From Algoriphagus sp. AK58 (GTDB taxonomy: Bacteria > Bacteroidota > Bacteroidia > Cytophagales > Cyclobacteriaceae): DNA of 64,000 bases. Below are positions 53,817 to 62,984 of this stretch, one piece after another (the first letter of the stretch is position 1; every line of letters begins with the position of its first letter). The stretch is taken from NCBI RefSeq assembly GCF_014324365.1, contig NZ_QEIG01000013.1, forward strand, positions 124,001 through 188,000, written 5' to 3'. The notes under the pieces are model-generated. The model was not told where the DNA came from. It searched no databases and worked only from the letters and a program-made list of their open reading frames with translations. Both the position numbers and the translations under genes were made by a program.

Positions 53817-54686
53817 ATGGCCAAAGTCATTTCCTTTCAGATCCCAAAATCTCAACGTGAGTTTGCTCGCTATCAAGAGGATCGGGGAGCCTATTTTTAT
53901 GACAAACTGCATCAACATCCTCAGTTGCAGTTAACGGTGATTTTGGAGGGGAAAGGGCAGTTTCTTAGCGGGGATTACGTCGGTAGATTTCAGGCCGGGG
54001 ATGTGTTTTTTTTAGGAGAAAATGCACCTCATGTTTTTCGCAGCGATCCTGAGTTTTTTGAAAAAGACACCCAGCTTAAATCGAAAGGCAATACCATTTA
54101 TTTTGATTTTCAAGCATTGGAAAATGCCCTCGTTGAATTGGACGAGCTTCAGTCCCTGAAAAAATTTCGTGGATTTGAGGGCCTTTGCTTCCAGATTCAG
54201 GGAAAGACTGCCGCTCAGATCAAGGAACTTTTTTGGCTTTTGGGCTCAAGTGAGGGACTGCAGCGGTTTCAATTGGCCTTTCAATTATTGGCTTGGGTAG
54301 ATCAAGCTGGGGAGGATTTGGTTCGGTTAAACGAATCGGGTCTGATGCGTGGCCTATCCGAGAAAGACGGGAGCCGCATGGACCGGGTGATGCAGTTTTT
54401 GCTGGAAAACCGCTTCAAGCCCATTTCTCTTGAGGATGTGGCAGGCAAAGCTAATCTCTCAAGGGAAGCTTTCTGCCGGTTTTTTAAACTCCGCACAAGA
54501 AAAACTTTCACTGCATATTTGATTCAGCTTAGGATCAGTGAAGCCCAAAAGCTGTTGCAGGAAAGCGATTGGCCCATTTCTGAAATAGCCTATCGTGTTG
54601 GTTTCGAAAATTTGGCCTATTTCAACCGTAGCTTTAAGAAAATTTGCGGAGTAACTCCCAAAGAGTGGCGGGCCATCAGTTCCTGA
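53817..54686 (+). CDS. AraC family regulator of the hydroxyproline cluster
   Basis: The 289-residue protein has an N-terminal cupin sensor domain (LQLTVILEGKGQFLSGDYVG..GDVFFLGENAPHVF) and a C-terminal AraC helix-turn-helix pair (ISLEDVAGKANLSREAFCRFF, ISEIAYRVGFENLAYFNRSF). Being transcribed away from the catabolic operon with only ~160 bases between, it is the likely activator or repressor responding to hydroxyproline or a pathway intermediate. That link is inference from position. Confidence 0.88.
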   Translation: MAKVISFQIPKSQREFARYQEDRGAYFYDKLHQHPQLQLTVILEGKGQFLSGDYVGRFQAGDVFFLGENAPHVFRSDPEFFEKDTQLKSKGNTIYFDFQALENALVELDELQSLKKFRGFEGLCFQIQGKTAAQIKELFWLLGSSEGLQRFQLAFQLLAWVDQAGEDLVRLNESGLMRGLSEKDGSRMDRVMQFLLENRFKPISLEDVAGKANLSREAFCRFFKLRTRKTFTAYLIQLRISEAQKLLQESDWPISEIAYRVGFENLAYFNRSFKKICGVTPKEWRAISS

Positions 54687-54691
54687 TCAAA

Positions 54692-55744
54692 TTACTTTCC
54701 CTTCCTGAGGACAATCATTTTAGAGTCCATCACATTGCCCAGAAAAAGATACTCTCCGAAAGGAATGGCCACTGAGCTGGCAGACATGGTTTCGCCTTTG
54801 TCCAGCCAAACTGTAGTCTGTTTGAGCTGCTGATCAGAAAAGTGGATTTTTAAAATCTCCGAAGGAGCAGTGGTTTTTTTACCTGCTGCATACGCCGAAA
54901 AAGTCATCAAATCCGGATGTGCTCCAGACCAGATGCCTCCTTCTTCATCCCTCTCTAGGTTATCTACCCCTGTGGCTGTAGGAATGTCTTCCAAGAAGGT
55001 GAGATCTCCGTTTTCTTGGATCTCAAAAACCCGAATCAGGAAATGTCTGGAAGAAGCCACGAGAAGATTTTTTCCGGATTGATCCAACACCAGCCCATTG
55101 GGGTAGGCCATGTTTTCTGCCACGATGCGAAAGGATTCTCCGTCATAATAGCCCACATTGGCTTTGGCTACTCCAAGGTAATTTTCTGCAAAAATTCCCA
55201 AGTCAGAAGTAGAGCCATGATCATTGGAGTAGTAAAACCGATCAGCATCTACCCATACTAGGTCATTTGGAGAGATTAACTTGGGATCTCTTAGGCTGTG
55301 GCTATACCGCACGGTATCCTGATCGATAGTGAAAACCTCAATAGAATGTTTTCCCTCTACATGGTTGATCACAGCCAACCGATACTGCTTTGGTCCGGTC
55401 TCGATCAGGCTAATACCATGAGGATAGAGCACCAATTCGGAAGGTAAGGGAATGGGATGCGCTGTAAAAGGCGCATCCTTCAGGTCCATCCAATACAAGC
55501 CATGAAGTCCTTTTTCGCCTGAGCGCCTTTTGGCTCGATCATCAACGGACAGGATCATAAAACTGTCCGTGCGGGAAATAGCCATGTCTTCCACTCCGGG
55601 CAAACCTATAGTTTGCTCAATCCCTCCAAATTCATGGTAGGTTTCAATTTTTCGAAAGAAGCCCGTACTCCAAAAGGTATAGAGAACAAAGAGCCCAAGT
55701 GCCAGTAGCACAAGACCCAGAGAGATGCCGATTTTCATGGACAT
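54692..55744 (-). CDS. Paraoxonase/SMP-30-like beta-propeller protein
   Basis: The 350-residue protein has a single N-terminal membrane anchor (IGISLGLVLLALGLFVLYTF) and a six-bladed propeller. The calcium-site motifs PGVEDMAIS, LYPHGISLIE, SPNDLVWVDADRFYYSNDHG and YPNGLVLDQSG match the PON/arylesterase group, which hydrolyses lactones or esters. It sits 37 bases after an ABC exporter permease-peptidase gene and may share its transcript. The substrate is unknown. Confidence 0.8.
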   Translation of the reverse strand: MSMKIGISLGLVLLALGLFVLYTFWSTGFFRKIETYHEFGGIEQTIGLPGVEDMAISRTDSFMILSVDDRAKRRSGEKGLHGLYWMDLKDAPFTAHPIPLPSELVLYPHGISLIETGPKQYRLAVINHVEGKHSIEVFTIDQDTVRYSHSLRDPKLISPNDLVWVDADRFYYSNDHGSTSDLGIFAENYLGVAKANVGYYDGESFRIVAENMAYPNGLVLDQSGKNLLVASSRHFLIRVFEIQENGDLTFLEDIPTATGVDNLERDEEGGIWSGAHPDLMTFSAYAAGKKTTAPSEILKIHFSDQQLKQTTVWLDKGETMSASSVAIPFGEYLFLGNVMDSKMIVLRKGK

Positions 55745-55781
55745 GGTTATTGTTATTGGAAGTTTTTGATTGGGTGGTAGC

Positions 55782-58700
55782 TTACTGCCTTTCTACTGAA
55801 ATCGTATTGTCATCCGGAATGCGATCGATAAGCTTGTTGTAGGGATCGATGCCGGCCTTGACGGGTTCACCCTTTATTTTGACAGTGATCGTGGATTGAC
55901 CGGGTTTGATCTTATGCTTTTGGATATAAAGCGGATTGACTCGGGTGCGGCCATTTTCGTCCTTATCCTCTGCCGCAAAAACGCCTACATCGATGTAGTC
56001 GGCTTGGTAATCCGCATTCGATTCCTTACCGGTCTCATCTGCATAGAGTTTCTGGGAGCGAAGATTGAGCGTGACTTCATATTCACCTTCTCCAATCTTT
56101 TTGGCCGTAACACTTTCAGCTTTGTTGTCATAAAGGGTGATTTTGTTCCAGGTGTCCTCCAGGTAGTATTTGACGCTATCAGGAGTCACTGCTTCCAGAT
56201 GACGGTACAAATCATAGCTCCCGGGAAAAGGTGGAGTTTCCTTCAGCCCAAATTCCTGATTGAAGGCAAAAAGAGCCGAATCCATCGTCTCTGCACCAAT
56301 CAAGTCCCGAAGTCCATACAAAATCAAACTTCCTTTATAATACCATTGATAGGCCCGATTGCAATTGATAAAGGTGTTTTCTTTTTTGCTTTCAGTAGCC
56401 CTCCCTCTCAGGTAATTATCCAGTTCTTCTTTTAGGAAGCGCTTCATGTTGTCTTTTCCATACCTTCTTTCGGTAAGGATCAAGGCGGAAAACTCCGCCA
56501 AAGCCTCCGAAATCAGGTTGGATCCACGGGTATAATTCGGTGTAATCTGATGCCCCCACCACTGATGGGCCAGTTCGTGGGCAGTCACGTAGTAGACAAA
56601 ATCAAAATCGTCCGGTTTTTTGAAATCTGCCACCCAGCCAAAACTTTCCGAAAAAGGCACGGTGTTAGGAAACGATTGGGCAAACCCTGCATACCGAGGA
56701 AACTCCAAGAGGCGCATTTGCCTAAACTGGAAGTTGCCATAGGTCTCCGAAAAATAAGTCAAGCCGTCTTTGTAGGCTGCTAGGAATCGGTCCAGATTGT
56801 AAATGTGTGTGGGATGATGGAAGATCTCGATGTTGACTTCTTGTCCATCCGGGAGCACAGCCTTGTCTTTGAGCACTTCATACTCAGCCGACACGAAAGT
56901 GAAGAAAGCCTGAATCGGAGTGTCCTGTATGTAGTGGAAGTAACGCCTGCCATTTTCCTCCCATTCCCGCTGCAAATAGCCCGGTGCGACAGCAATCTGA
57001 CTTGGGATCGTGCTTACAATGGCTTCAAAAGAAATCAGATCCGCGTCATTGACAAACAGCAAGGTAGATTCTCCGTATGGATCTCGGTGCTCCGGCAAGT
57101 CTTCCGGTTTGGGAGGGAGCCCGTATTTCTTTCTGTCCTCGTCGCTGTTCATTTCGTTGTTGGGATCATAGCCCATGGTAGGGATTCCCCCAGAAAAGAA
57201 GGTGCCATTATAGACGATATCTCTTCCATAGCCTGAATTGGGGATGCCCGAATATTTCTTGTTGCTGACGATGAGCAGGTTCAGTGTATCACCAGGCTGC
57301 ATCGGCTGTGGCAAAGCGGTGATCTGATACCAGTGTTTCTCCTGCTTCTTTCCCAAAATCTGGAATTTTGAGGGTTCATAGTTCAGTGGGAATCGGTAAG
57401 GCAGCGTATCGCCTTGATAGATGACCTTAAAATCGCTCAAGTCACTGGAATTGAAGTGAATCGAATCGATGGCTGACTCGGTCTTGTTGACCAACTGAAC
57501 TTCCGCTTCAAAATAGGCTTCGCGCTCCATTGGAAACAGGTCTGCCTTTATCTTGATTTTGGTGACTTTGGGCTGAGGAATCCGCTCGTATTTTTTGAGT
57601 TGTTGCTCATAGGCCACTTGACGGAGTTTTCCCTCTTCTACGGTTCGATAGTCATTTTGGTACACCACAGATTGGAAAATATAAGCACCTGTGACCAATG
57701 CCAAGACCAAAAACGCAAATCCAAATCGGGTGGAAGGCAAGGAAAGTCTTCGTTTGGCAGTAGCCCAACGGCTTTTCCAGGAATCTTCTGTTCCTCTGCT
57801 GAAGAAAATACTGAAAAACAGTACCAGAAATATCCCAAATGAGGTCCAATAAATATTGAACCAAACGAGTGCATCGCCAAAGTGTCCCAGCCCGTTCATG
57901 TCACTCCAAGTGTACCCAGGCTTGTAGCTGAAGAAAAACAGGTTGAAATTATAATCTGCAAAGCTTCTCAGCACAATCATCACCACCCAAATCCCAATGG
58001 CCGCGGCATGGCCGGCAAACTTGTTGTTGACAAGCAAGTGGACAGCAAACACCAGCATGACCATTTGTAGGTAATCGGGGAAGGTAATCAGGTAGCTGTC
58101 GATCAAGTAGACGGGCAAATCAAAAAGGAAATACCCTTTCAAAATCTGAACAATCAGACCAACAACAATCGGCAAGGAGGTCAGCACCAAGCAGACAAAG
58201 GCCATCCCCAAAAACTTGGAAGCAATCACCACTCCGTCCTTGACCGGAAAAGTGTCATTGATGATCGAGTACCCTGTAGAGCGATCCCGATGTAGGGCCT
58301 CCCCGGTAAAAAACACAATGATGATGAAGACAAACAGGTTGTAATCGTACCCTTTGTACTCCATCAGAAAGGAGGTCGAGGGCAAAATCGGAACACTGTA
58401 GGTGGTATTTCCAATCCAGAAGTCCAGCACCAAAAAGATCATTCCACCCAGCAAAATGGATCGGAAATAAATGTCTTTGAGGACATTTTGGACTTCGATT
58501 TTGGTGAGGGTTTGTAAGGATCGCCATTGGTAAGAAGAAGAAAAGTCCGGCAATACCTTTCGGAAAGCCCCCGTGATGACAGATTCCTCTTTTGTGGATT
58601 CGGCTTTTTTGCTTTTTCTGGAAGCTTGGAAAAAATAAGAGAAACTGAATCGGTAGTAGGAGGCAATGAAAAAAGCCAAGCCCACGCATGTCCAAAGTAC

Positions 58701-59429
58701 CCGGTTTAGCAGAAGATTACCGGTGACGGAGAGCAAAAAGGTATTTTGCTCATAGGGTGTGAGGTAACGTGTTTGAAGATCAAAGGAATTCAAGCCAAAA
58801 GGATCAATCAGCTGAACCAAGTCCTTGTTTTCAATATCCTGAGCCAAAAAATTGGCAAGCAGATATCCTATGAAAATCACAATTCCTCCCGAGTAGATCG
58901 AGCGGATATTGCGCGTAAAAATGATCAAAGCAAAAAACAAAGCTCCAGCCAGCCAAAGGTTGGGAAGCACCAAAGTCAGCCAGGGATGGAGGTAATTCAT
59001 CAGCTCGTTTGGGCCGTATCGCTCTGCATCTGTGCCGAACAGCGGACCCAGTACGCTTCCCAAATAAATCCCCAAAAGCGAACCCAAACTGATGAAAAGC
59101 AAGGTGGCAAAGGAACCCCAAAAACGCCCCATAAAGTACCCAAACTTGCTGATCGGGTAGCTGAAGAGAAAGGTACCGGTGCCATGCTCCAAATCCCGAT
59201 AGATAGGTACCCCCATGATGGCAGAGGCAATCAGAATCCCGAAAAGAGAAACCAAAATTTCAAAATTAGCGATCACGATTGGAGAGTTGTGATAGACTTT
59301 TTCGGAGGCCGGCGTATTTCCAAATCCAAAAAGCAGAAGAGGCACAATCAGCAAAAGGGCAAAATAGATGTAAGTCGCCGGTCTGCTAAAGCGGTACTTT
59401 AGCTCAAATAGAAAGATGTCCTTAAACAT
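55782..59429 (-). CDS. ABC-2 permease fused to an M1-family aminopeptidase
   Basis: This 1215-residue protein joins two parts. The first ~600 residues hold about twelve hydrophobic segments of an ABC-2 type permease, arranged as two half-permeases. After VALVTGAYIFQSVV comes a large periplasmic M1 metallopeptidase, with zinc-binding HELAHQWWGH at 951-960 and the downstream SEALAEF. The GAMEN-type motif of M1 aminopeptidases is not obvious. The ATPase is encoded next door. The arrangement implies that export of a substrate is linked to peptide trimming or sensing outside the inner membrane. Confidence 0.9.
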   Translation of the reverse strand: MFKDIFLFELKYRFSRPATYIYFALLLIVPLLLFGFGNTPASEKVYHNSPIVIANFEILVSLFGILIASAIMGVPIYRDLEHGTGTFLFSYPISKFGYFMGRFWGSFATLLFISLGSLLGIYLGSVLGPLFGTDAERYGPNELMNYLHPWLTLVLPNLWLAGALFFALIIFTRNIRSIYSGGIVIFIGYLLANFLAQDIENKDLVQLIDPFGLNSFDLQTRYLTPYEQNTFLLSVTGNLLLNRVLWTCVGLAFFIASYYRFSFSYFFQASRKSKKAESTKEESVITGAFRKVLPDFSSSYQWRSLQTLTKIEVQNVLKDIYFRSILLGGMIFLVLDFWIGNTTYSVPILPSTSFLMEYKGYDYNLFVFIIIVFFTGEALHRDRSTGYSIINDTFPVKDGVVIASKFLGMAFVCLVLTSLPIVVGLIVQILKGYFLFDLPVYLIDSYLITFPDYLQMVMLVFAVHLLVNNKFAGHAAAIGIWVVMIVLRSFADYNFNLFFFSYKPGYTWSDMNGLGHFGDALVWFNIYWTSFGIFLVLFFSIFFSRGTEDSWKSRWATAKRRLSLPSTRFGFAFLVLALVTGAYIFQSVVYQNDYRTVEEGKLRQVAYEQQLKKYERIPQPKVTKIKIKADLFPMEREAYFEAEVQLVNKTESAIDSIHFNSSDLSDFKVIYQGDTLPYRFPLNYEPSKFQILGKKQEKHWYQITALPQPMQPGDTLNLLIVSNKKYSGIPNSGYGRDIVYNGTFFSGGIPTMGYDPNNEMNSDEDRKKYGLPPKPEDLPEHRDPYGESTLLFVNDADLISFEAIVSTIPSQIAVAPGYLQREWEENGRRYFHYIQDTPIQAFFTFVSAEYEVLKDKAVLPDGQEVNIEIFHHPTHIYNLDRFLAAYKDGLTYFSETYGNFQFRQMRLLEFPRYAGFAQSFPNTVPFSESFGWVADFKKPDDFDFVYYVTAHELAHQWWGHQITPNYTRGSNLISEALAEFSALILTERRYGKDNMKRFLKEELDNYLRGRATESKKENTFINCNRAYQWYYKGSLILYGLRDLIGAETMDSALFAFNQEFGLKETPPFPGSYDLYRHLEAVTPDSVKYYLEDTWNKITLYDNKAESVTAKKIGEGEYEVTLNLRSQKLYADETGKESNADYQADYIDVGVFAAEDKDENGRTRVNPLYIQKHKIKPGQSTITVKIKGEPVKAGIDPYNKLIDRIPDDNTISVERQ

Positions 59430-59439
59430 ACGATTCCGA

Positions 59440-60327
59440 TTAAATGGTGATAGGATCCACTTTTTTAGAAATCACACTGAAGTACACATCTTCCAGATCT
59501 CCCGCTACAGGTTCAAAGTCATTTCCCAGCCTTTCTTCGCTTTCGATGCGAAGGCTCAGCTTTCCTCCGATCAGCTTGGTGGAGATCACGTGGTAGTCTT
59601 TTCGATAGTGATCCAATTCACTTTTTTCAATCGCTTTTTGATAGATTTTTCCCTGTACCATGGCGAGTCCGTCTTTTGGCTTGCCTTGCATGAGCACCTC
59701 TCCCGAGCAGATGATGGCCATGTTGGAGCAAAGGGTATTCACGTCCTCGACGATGTGTGTGGAGAGAATCACAATCGTGTTTTCTCCGATTTCGGAGAGC
59801 AGGTTATAAAAACGGTTACGCTCGGAAGGGTCGAGACCTGCGGTAGGTTCGTCCACGATGATCAGGGACGGGTTTCCCACCAAAGCCTGCGCAATCCCAA
59901 ATCGCTGACGCATCCCGCCCGAAAAAGTACCGAGGCCTTTTTTTCGGTCTTTGAAGAGATTCACTTTTTGTAAAAGAGAGGCAACGAGTTCTTTTCGGTC
60001 ACTTTTGCTGCCGATGCCTTTCATTTGGGCAATGTGATCGAGCATGGTCTCGGCATTGATCCGGGGATAAAGGCCAAAATCCTGTGGGAGGTAGCCCAGA
60101 CGCTCACGAACGGATTGTTTATCCTTCAGTACATCGATTCCGTCCAGCTGAATACTGCCAGAGTCCGCATCCTGAAGAGTGGCGATGGTACGCATCAGGG
60201 TTGATTTTCCGGCACCATTAGGGCCTAAAAGTCCAAACATCCCCTGTGGAATAGTCAGGGAAATATCATTGAGTGCTTTCACTCCGTTGGAGTAGGTTTT
60301 TGAGAGATTTTTGATGAGTAATTCCAT
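59440..60327 (-). CDS. ABC transporter ATP-binding protein
   Basis: The 295-residue ATPase has Walker A GPNGAGKST, the signature FSGGMRQRFGIAQAL, Walker B LIIVDEPTAGLDP and ILSTHIVEDV with its switch His. It is of the multidrug/lantibiotic (CcmA-like) type that pairs with ABC-2 permeases. The start of the permease-peptidase gene lies 10 bases after its stop, so they form one exporter and are likely co-transcribed with the PON-like gene. Confidence 0.93.
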   Translation of the reverse strand: MELLIKNLSKTYSNGVKALNDISLTIPQGMFGLLGPNGAGKSTLMRTIATLQDADSGSIQLDGIDVLKDKQSVRERLGYLPQDFGLYPRINAETMLDHIAQMKGIGSKSDRKELVASLLQKVNLFKDRKKGLGTFSGGMRQRFGIAQALVGNPSLIIVDEPTAGLDPSERNRFYNLLSEIGENTIVILSTHIVEDVNTLCSNMAIICSGEVLMQGKPKDGLAMVQGKIYQKAIEKSELDHYRKDYHVISTKLIGGKLSLRIESEERLGNDFEPVAGDLEDVYFSVISKKVDPITI

Positions 60328-60769
60328 GTCGAAAGATTGGGGTTAAGTAATAATGGGACTCGAGAATTTATTTTCTAATCGGTAAAAAACGGTACTCAAA
60401 AATTTGCGAAGGATAAGATAATCAAATGATTCTAAAGGTGATTTATAAAAACATACTAATGCATGTTCTAGAGGTCAGATGCAGATTTTCCAAGATTGGT
60501 TGTCGGGAAAAGAGATTTTTTCTCCTAATTCAAACCTTGTCTCAACCTTGGGCTTTTATACTGATGATGAAATGCCCATGTGAAAATGTCTCACACACGG
60601 GAATGATTATTTAGGGCATTCTCCCGATGAAAAATCGGGACAGGCTATGTGGCAAATGAAAATCAAATAATAATCACCTGAAATCGAGCATGACGCAAGC
60701 GACACACAGAGGGAGGATTATAATCCATGCGAGATTCTATCTGACCAATGAAAAACAAATTATAAACAG
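60328..60769. other. 442-base intergenic region with hairpin, palindrome and a duplicated leader segment
   Basis: I see no credible gene here; a 62-codon frame at 60426-60614 has no supporting features. It holds a hairpin TCCCGAT-GAAAA-ATCGGGA (60622-60640), the palindrome GGATTATAATCC (60715-60726), and a 31-base imperfect direct duplication (60653-60683 and 60745-60775, 25 of 31 identical) whose second copy contains the start codon of the next gene. Confidence 0.6.
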
Positions 60770-62002
60770 ATGAAAAGACAATTCCTTACGCCACTACTCC
60801 TGCTTTACCTCTTTTTTCTGTATTCCTGCGAGCAAAGGAGCTTCGATAAGCAGTCGGGGCAAATCGAATCCTTTGCCGAAATGGTCAAATCTGGGGTCAA
60901 ACCCCTAGCCCTAGGTCCTCCGATGACCTCGGCCGAGTTGGATCTTTTTATGCCGGAGGTGGAGCGCATCAGTCAGAAATACGGGGTGAGTTTCTATCGG
61001 GAAGCCGACTTAGTGCAGACCGATTTGTTTCCTGCCTCAAGTGTGGAAGGAAAGGAAGTCGTGTTGTTTTACAAAGGAAACACGCTCAAAGCCTATGAAG
61101 ATCTCAAGCAGGAGTTGGCCAAAGACAATCTCACCGCTGAGAGAAAAAGGGAATTGAGCCGGAGATTTGGCAGGTTATTAGGCTATCCAACCGAGCGAAT
61201 CAATGACCTGTTAGCCGAGAACAGCTCCTTCAGGGACCTGGAGGATTTTGGCATTCAAGGACTGGAGTTTAAGTGGTTTTACAAGGATCTGGCTAAAGCA
61301 AAGGCCTTTTACCAAACTACGCTCGGGTTGGAACTGGTGCAGGAAAATGACAGCTTGGCCAAATTTCTCATAGCCGGGGATTCTTTTTTGACGCTTCATT
61401 CCATTGCCAATTCAGGCTATACCGGAGCTGAATCCAAATCGGTCGCTTTGGCTTTTCTTACTGATCAGTTGGAGGCATGGTATGCCCATCTGCAAGAGCA
61501 AAAAGTGACCATCAAGTATCCGCTCAAGCAAAATCCGGGAGGTCCGCATGACGGTTTTGTGGCAGTGGATCCGGAGGGGTATCTCTTGGAGTTTGAGACA
61601 TTTTTTCAGCATCCGGAAAATGAAGTCTTTATGCCTGAACTGGACGAGTTGCAGCCAAAGTCCACGCGTCATGGAGAAAAATTGCAGTTTAAGGGATCGG
61701 TGGTTTGGTTGTATTACAAGGATATGTTGCCTGCCGAACTCTTTGTGGAGGAAAGCCTGGGATTGACCAAAAGTGCGGATCAAGGATGGGCTAAAGTGTA
61801 CCGATTTTCCCAACATGGTTACCTCGGCTTGGTCGATGGACTGAGAGGCATGAATACCTTTTCCCCTGAAAAATTGGTGGAAATCAGCGTCGATCTGGAA
61901 AACCCCGGCCCTTGGGAAAACTACCTAAAAGCAAATTTTCCCGACTCCACCCGAAAAGCCAATTCCTTAAAAGATGCCGGTGGGTATCTGTTTAGGTTTT
62001 GA
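60770..62002 (+). CDS. Lipoprotein with two VOC (glyoxalase-like) domains
   Basis: The 410-residue protein has a lipobox at C20 (LYSC). After a helical N-terminal part of ~150 residues come two VOC-like modules. The first is FKWFYKDLAKAKAFYQTTLGLELV...DPEGYLLEFETFFQHP, and a second shorter one is VVWLYYKDMLPAELFVEESLGL. VOC folds bind metal and act on glyoxals, aromatic rings or antibiotics, but an exported lipidated form is unusual. The metal residues seem partly kept in the first domain (PGGPHDGF..LLEFE). Function unknown. Confidence 0.75.
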   Translation: MKRQFLTPLLLLYLFFLYSCEQRSFDKQSGQIESFAEMVKSGVKPLALGPPMTSAELDLFMPEVERISQKYGVSFYREADLVQTDLFPASSVEGKEVVLFYKGNTLKAYEDLKQELAKDNLTAERKRELSRRFGRLLGYPTERINDLLAENSSFRDLEDFGIQGLEFKWFYKDLAKAKAFYQTTLGLELVQENDSLAKFLIAGDSFLTLHSIANSGYTGAESKSVALAFLTDQLEAWYAHLQEQKVTIKYPLKQNPGGPHDGFVAVDPEGYLLEFETFFQHPENEVFMPELDELQPKSTRHGEKLQFKGSVVWLYYKDMLPAELFVEESLGLTKSADQGWAKVYRFSQHGYLGLVDGLRGMNTFSPEKLVEISVDLENPGPWENYLKANFPDSTRKANSLKDAGGYLFRF

Positions 62003-62032
62003 CCTTCTTTCAAGACACTAGATTTTTTATTG

Positions 62033-62112
62033 ACCACATAGACAAATAGAAAGCATAGAAAAATGAGTACAATATTTTAGAACTGTGTAGACTTAAGTGG
62101 CTAAGTGGAACC
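62033..62112. repeat. ACCACATAGACA palindromic element, copy A (degenerate)
   Basis: The left arm ACCACATAGACAAATAGAAA (62033-62052) matches copy B with one difference in 20 bases. The right arm (CTGTGTAG..AAGTGGCTAAGTGG) is decayed. Confidence 0.6.
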
Positions 62113-62150
62113 AAAAAAACCGATGTACAGAAAGTGTGATTTTCATTAAA

Positions 62151-62228
62151 AACCACATAGACACATAGAAAAAATAGGAAATGAGTTTTCCTATTAGAAA
62201 CTATGCTAACCTATGTGTCTATGTGGTA
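62151..62228. repeat. ACCACATAGACACATAG palindromic element, copy B
   Basis: Left arm ACCACATAGACACATAG (62152-62168) and right arm CTATGTGTCTATGTGGT (62211-62227) are perfect 17-base inverted repeats. An inner hairpin ATAGGAAA-TGAG-TTTTCCTAT sits between, so the whole element can fold into a long stem or cruciform. Confidence 0.85.
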
Positions 62229-62385
62229 GTCCTTATTTTTAAATTATGTAATTGATAAAGAGAAAAGAGCATCCAGCTCCCCTGGGACCTAAAGACCTTC
62301 TTTCAATACATTGGAAATCAATCGAAATCTTGTTTTTTTAAATTTTTAAATGAAAAGTGATCAAAGATTTTTAACGATAATTTTT

Positions 62386-62796
62386 ATGAGAAATACAAGA
62401 AAACAAATTGATGAGCTTTCCTATCAAATCATCGGGGCAGCCATTGAGGTTCACAAGCATATCGGGCCGGGAATGCTGGAAAGTGTGTATCAAACCTGTT
62501 TGGAGATAGAATTAACAGAGCGAGGCTTGTCATTTCAACAAGAACTGGAAATACCGATTGAGTACAAAGGGCACCATGTCCAAGGTTTGTTCAGATGTGA
62601 TTTCCTGGTTGAAAACCAAATTGTGATAGAACTGAAGGCGGTGGCTGAACTTTTGCCAATTCATGAAGCACAAGCAATCAGCTACATGAACCTGCTAAAA
62701 ATCCCAAAGGGAATCCTGTTGAATTTCAATGTGACCAATTTATTCCAACACGGACAAAAAACCTTTGTGAGTAAATACTATAGCTCACTTTGTTGA
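62386..62796 (+). CDS. GxxExxY family protein (PD-(D/E)xK nuclease-like)
   Basis: I start at the ATG at 62386; the ATG at 62350 would add a non-conserved leader. The 136-residue protein has the name-giving motif GPGMLESVY (G-x-x-E-x-x-Y) near residue 24-32 and then FRCDFLVENQIVIELKAV, whose D and E-x-K fit a PD-(D/E)xK nuclease core. This family (PF13366/TIGR04256) is common in Bacteroidota and others, often in several copies per genome, and its function is not settled. It is flanked on both sides by related palindromic repeats. No toxin or antitoxin partner or transposase is next to it. Confidence 0.88.
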   Translation: MRNTRKQIDELSYQIIGAAIEVHKHIGPGMLESVYQTCLEIELTERGLSFQQELEIPIEYKGHHVQGLFRCDFLVENQIVIELKAVAELLPIHEAQAISYMNLLKIPKGILLNFNVTNLFQHGQKTFVSKYYSSLC

Positions 62797-62804
62797 TATT
62801 ATTT

Positions 62805-62872
62805 AACCGCATAGACACATAGAAATAGGCTAATCCTCCTAAAACTATGTGTCTCTATGTGCCTATGTGGTG
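62805..62872. repeat. ACCGCATAGACACATAG palindromic element, copy C
   Basis: Left arm ACCGCATAGACACATAG (62806-62822) differs from copy B by one base. The right side (62845-62871) contains CTATGTGT and CCTATGTGGT with an extra CTATGTG inserted, so the palindrome is partly duplicated. It begins 9 bases after the GxxExxY stop codon. Confidence 0.8.
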
Positions 62873-62984
62873 TTATTCTTCTTTTTGAAATCCAATTTAG
62901 CCATTGAGGATTTTGTGGTTTTTTAAAGAGCCAGAATATTCTATGTTTATATTCCTTCTACTGCTTTCTTGAAAAATAAAACTT

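Larger units (their letters stand above)
62003..62385. other. 383-base intergenic region carrying palindromic repeats A and B
   Basis: No gene is visible. The stretch is AT-rich and carries two palindromic elements (62033-62112 degenerate, 62151-62228 perfect) related to a third one after the next gene. The remaining ~150 bases (62229-62385) are AT-rich, with no clear TAnnTTTG box. Confidence 0.7.

Noticed and set aside
60426-60614. 62-codon open frame in the gap before the VOC lipoprotein
   Set aside because: No signal, domain, ribosome site or promoter supports it, and frames of this length occur by chance in AT-rich gaps.
62033-62872. CRISPR array or toxin-antitoxin module
   Set aside because: The repeats are palindromes of uneven spacing rather than regular direct repeats with unique spacers, and no cas or partner antitoxin gene is present.
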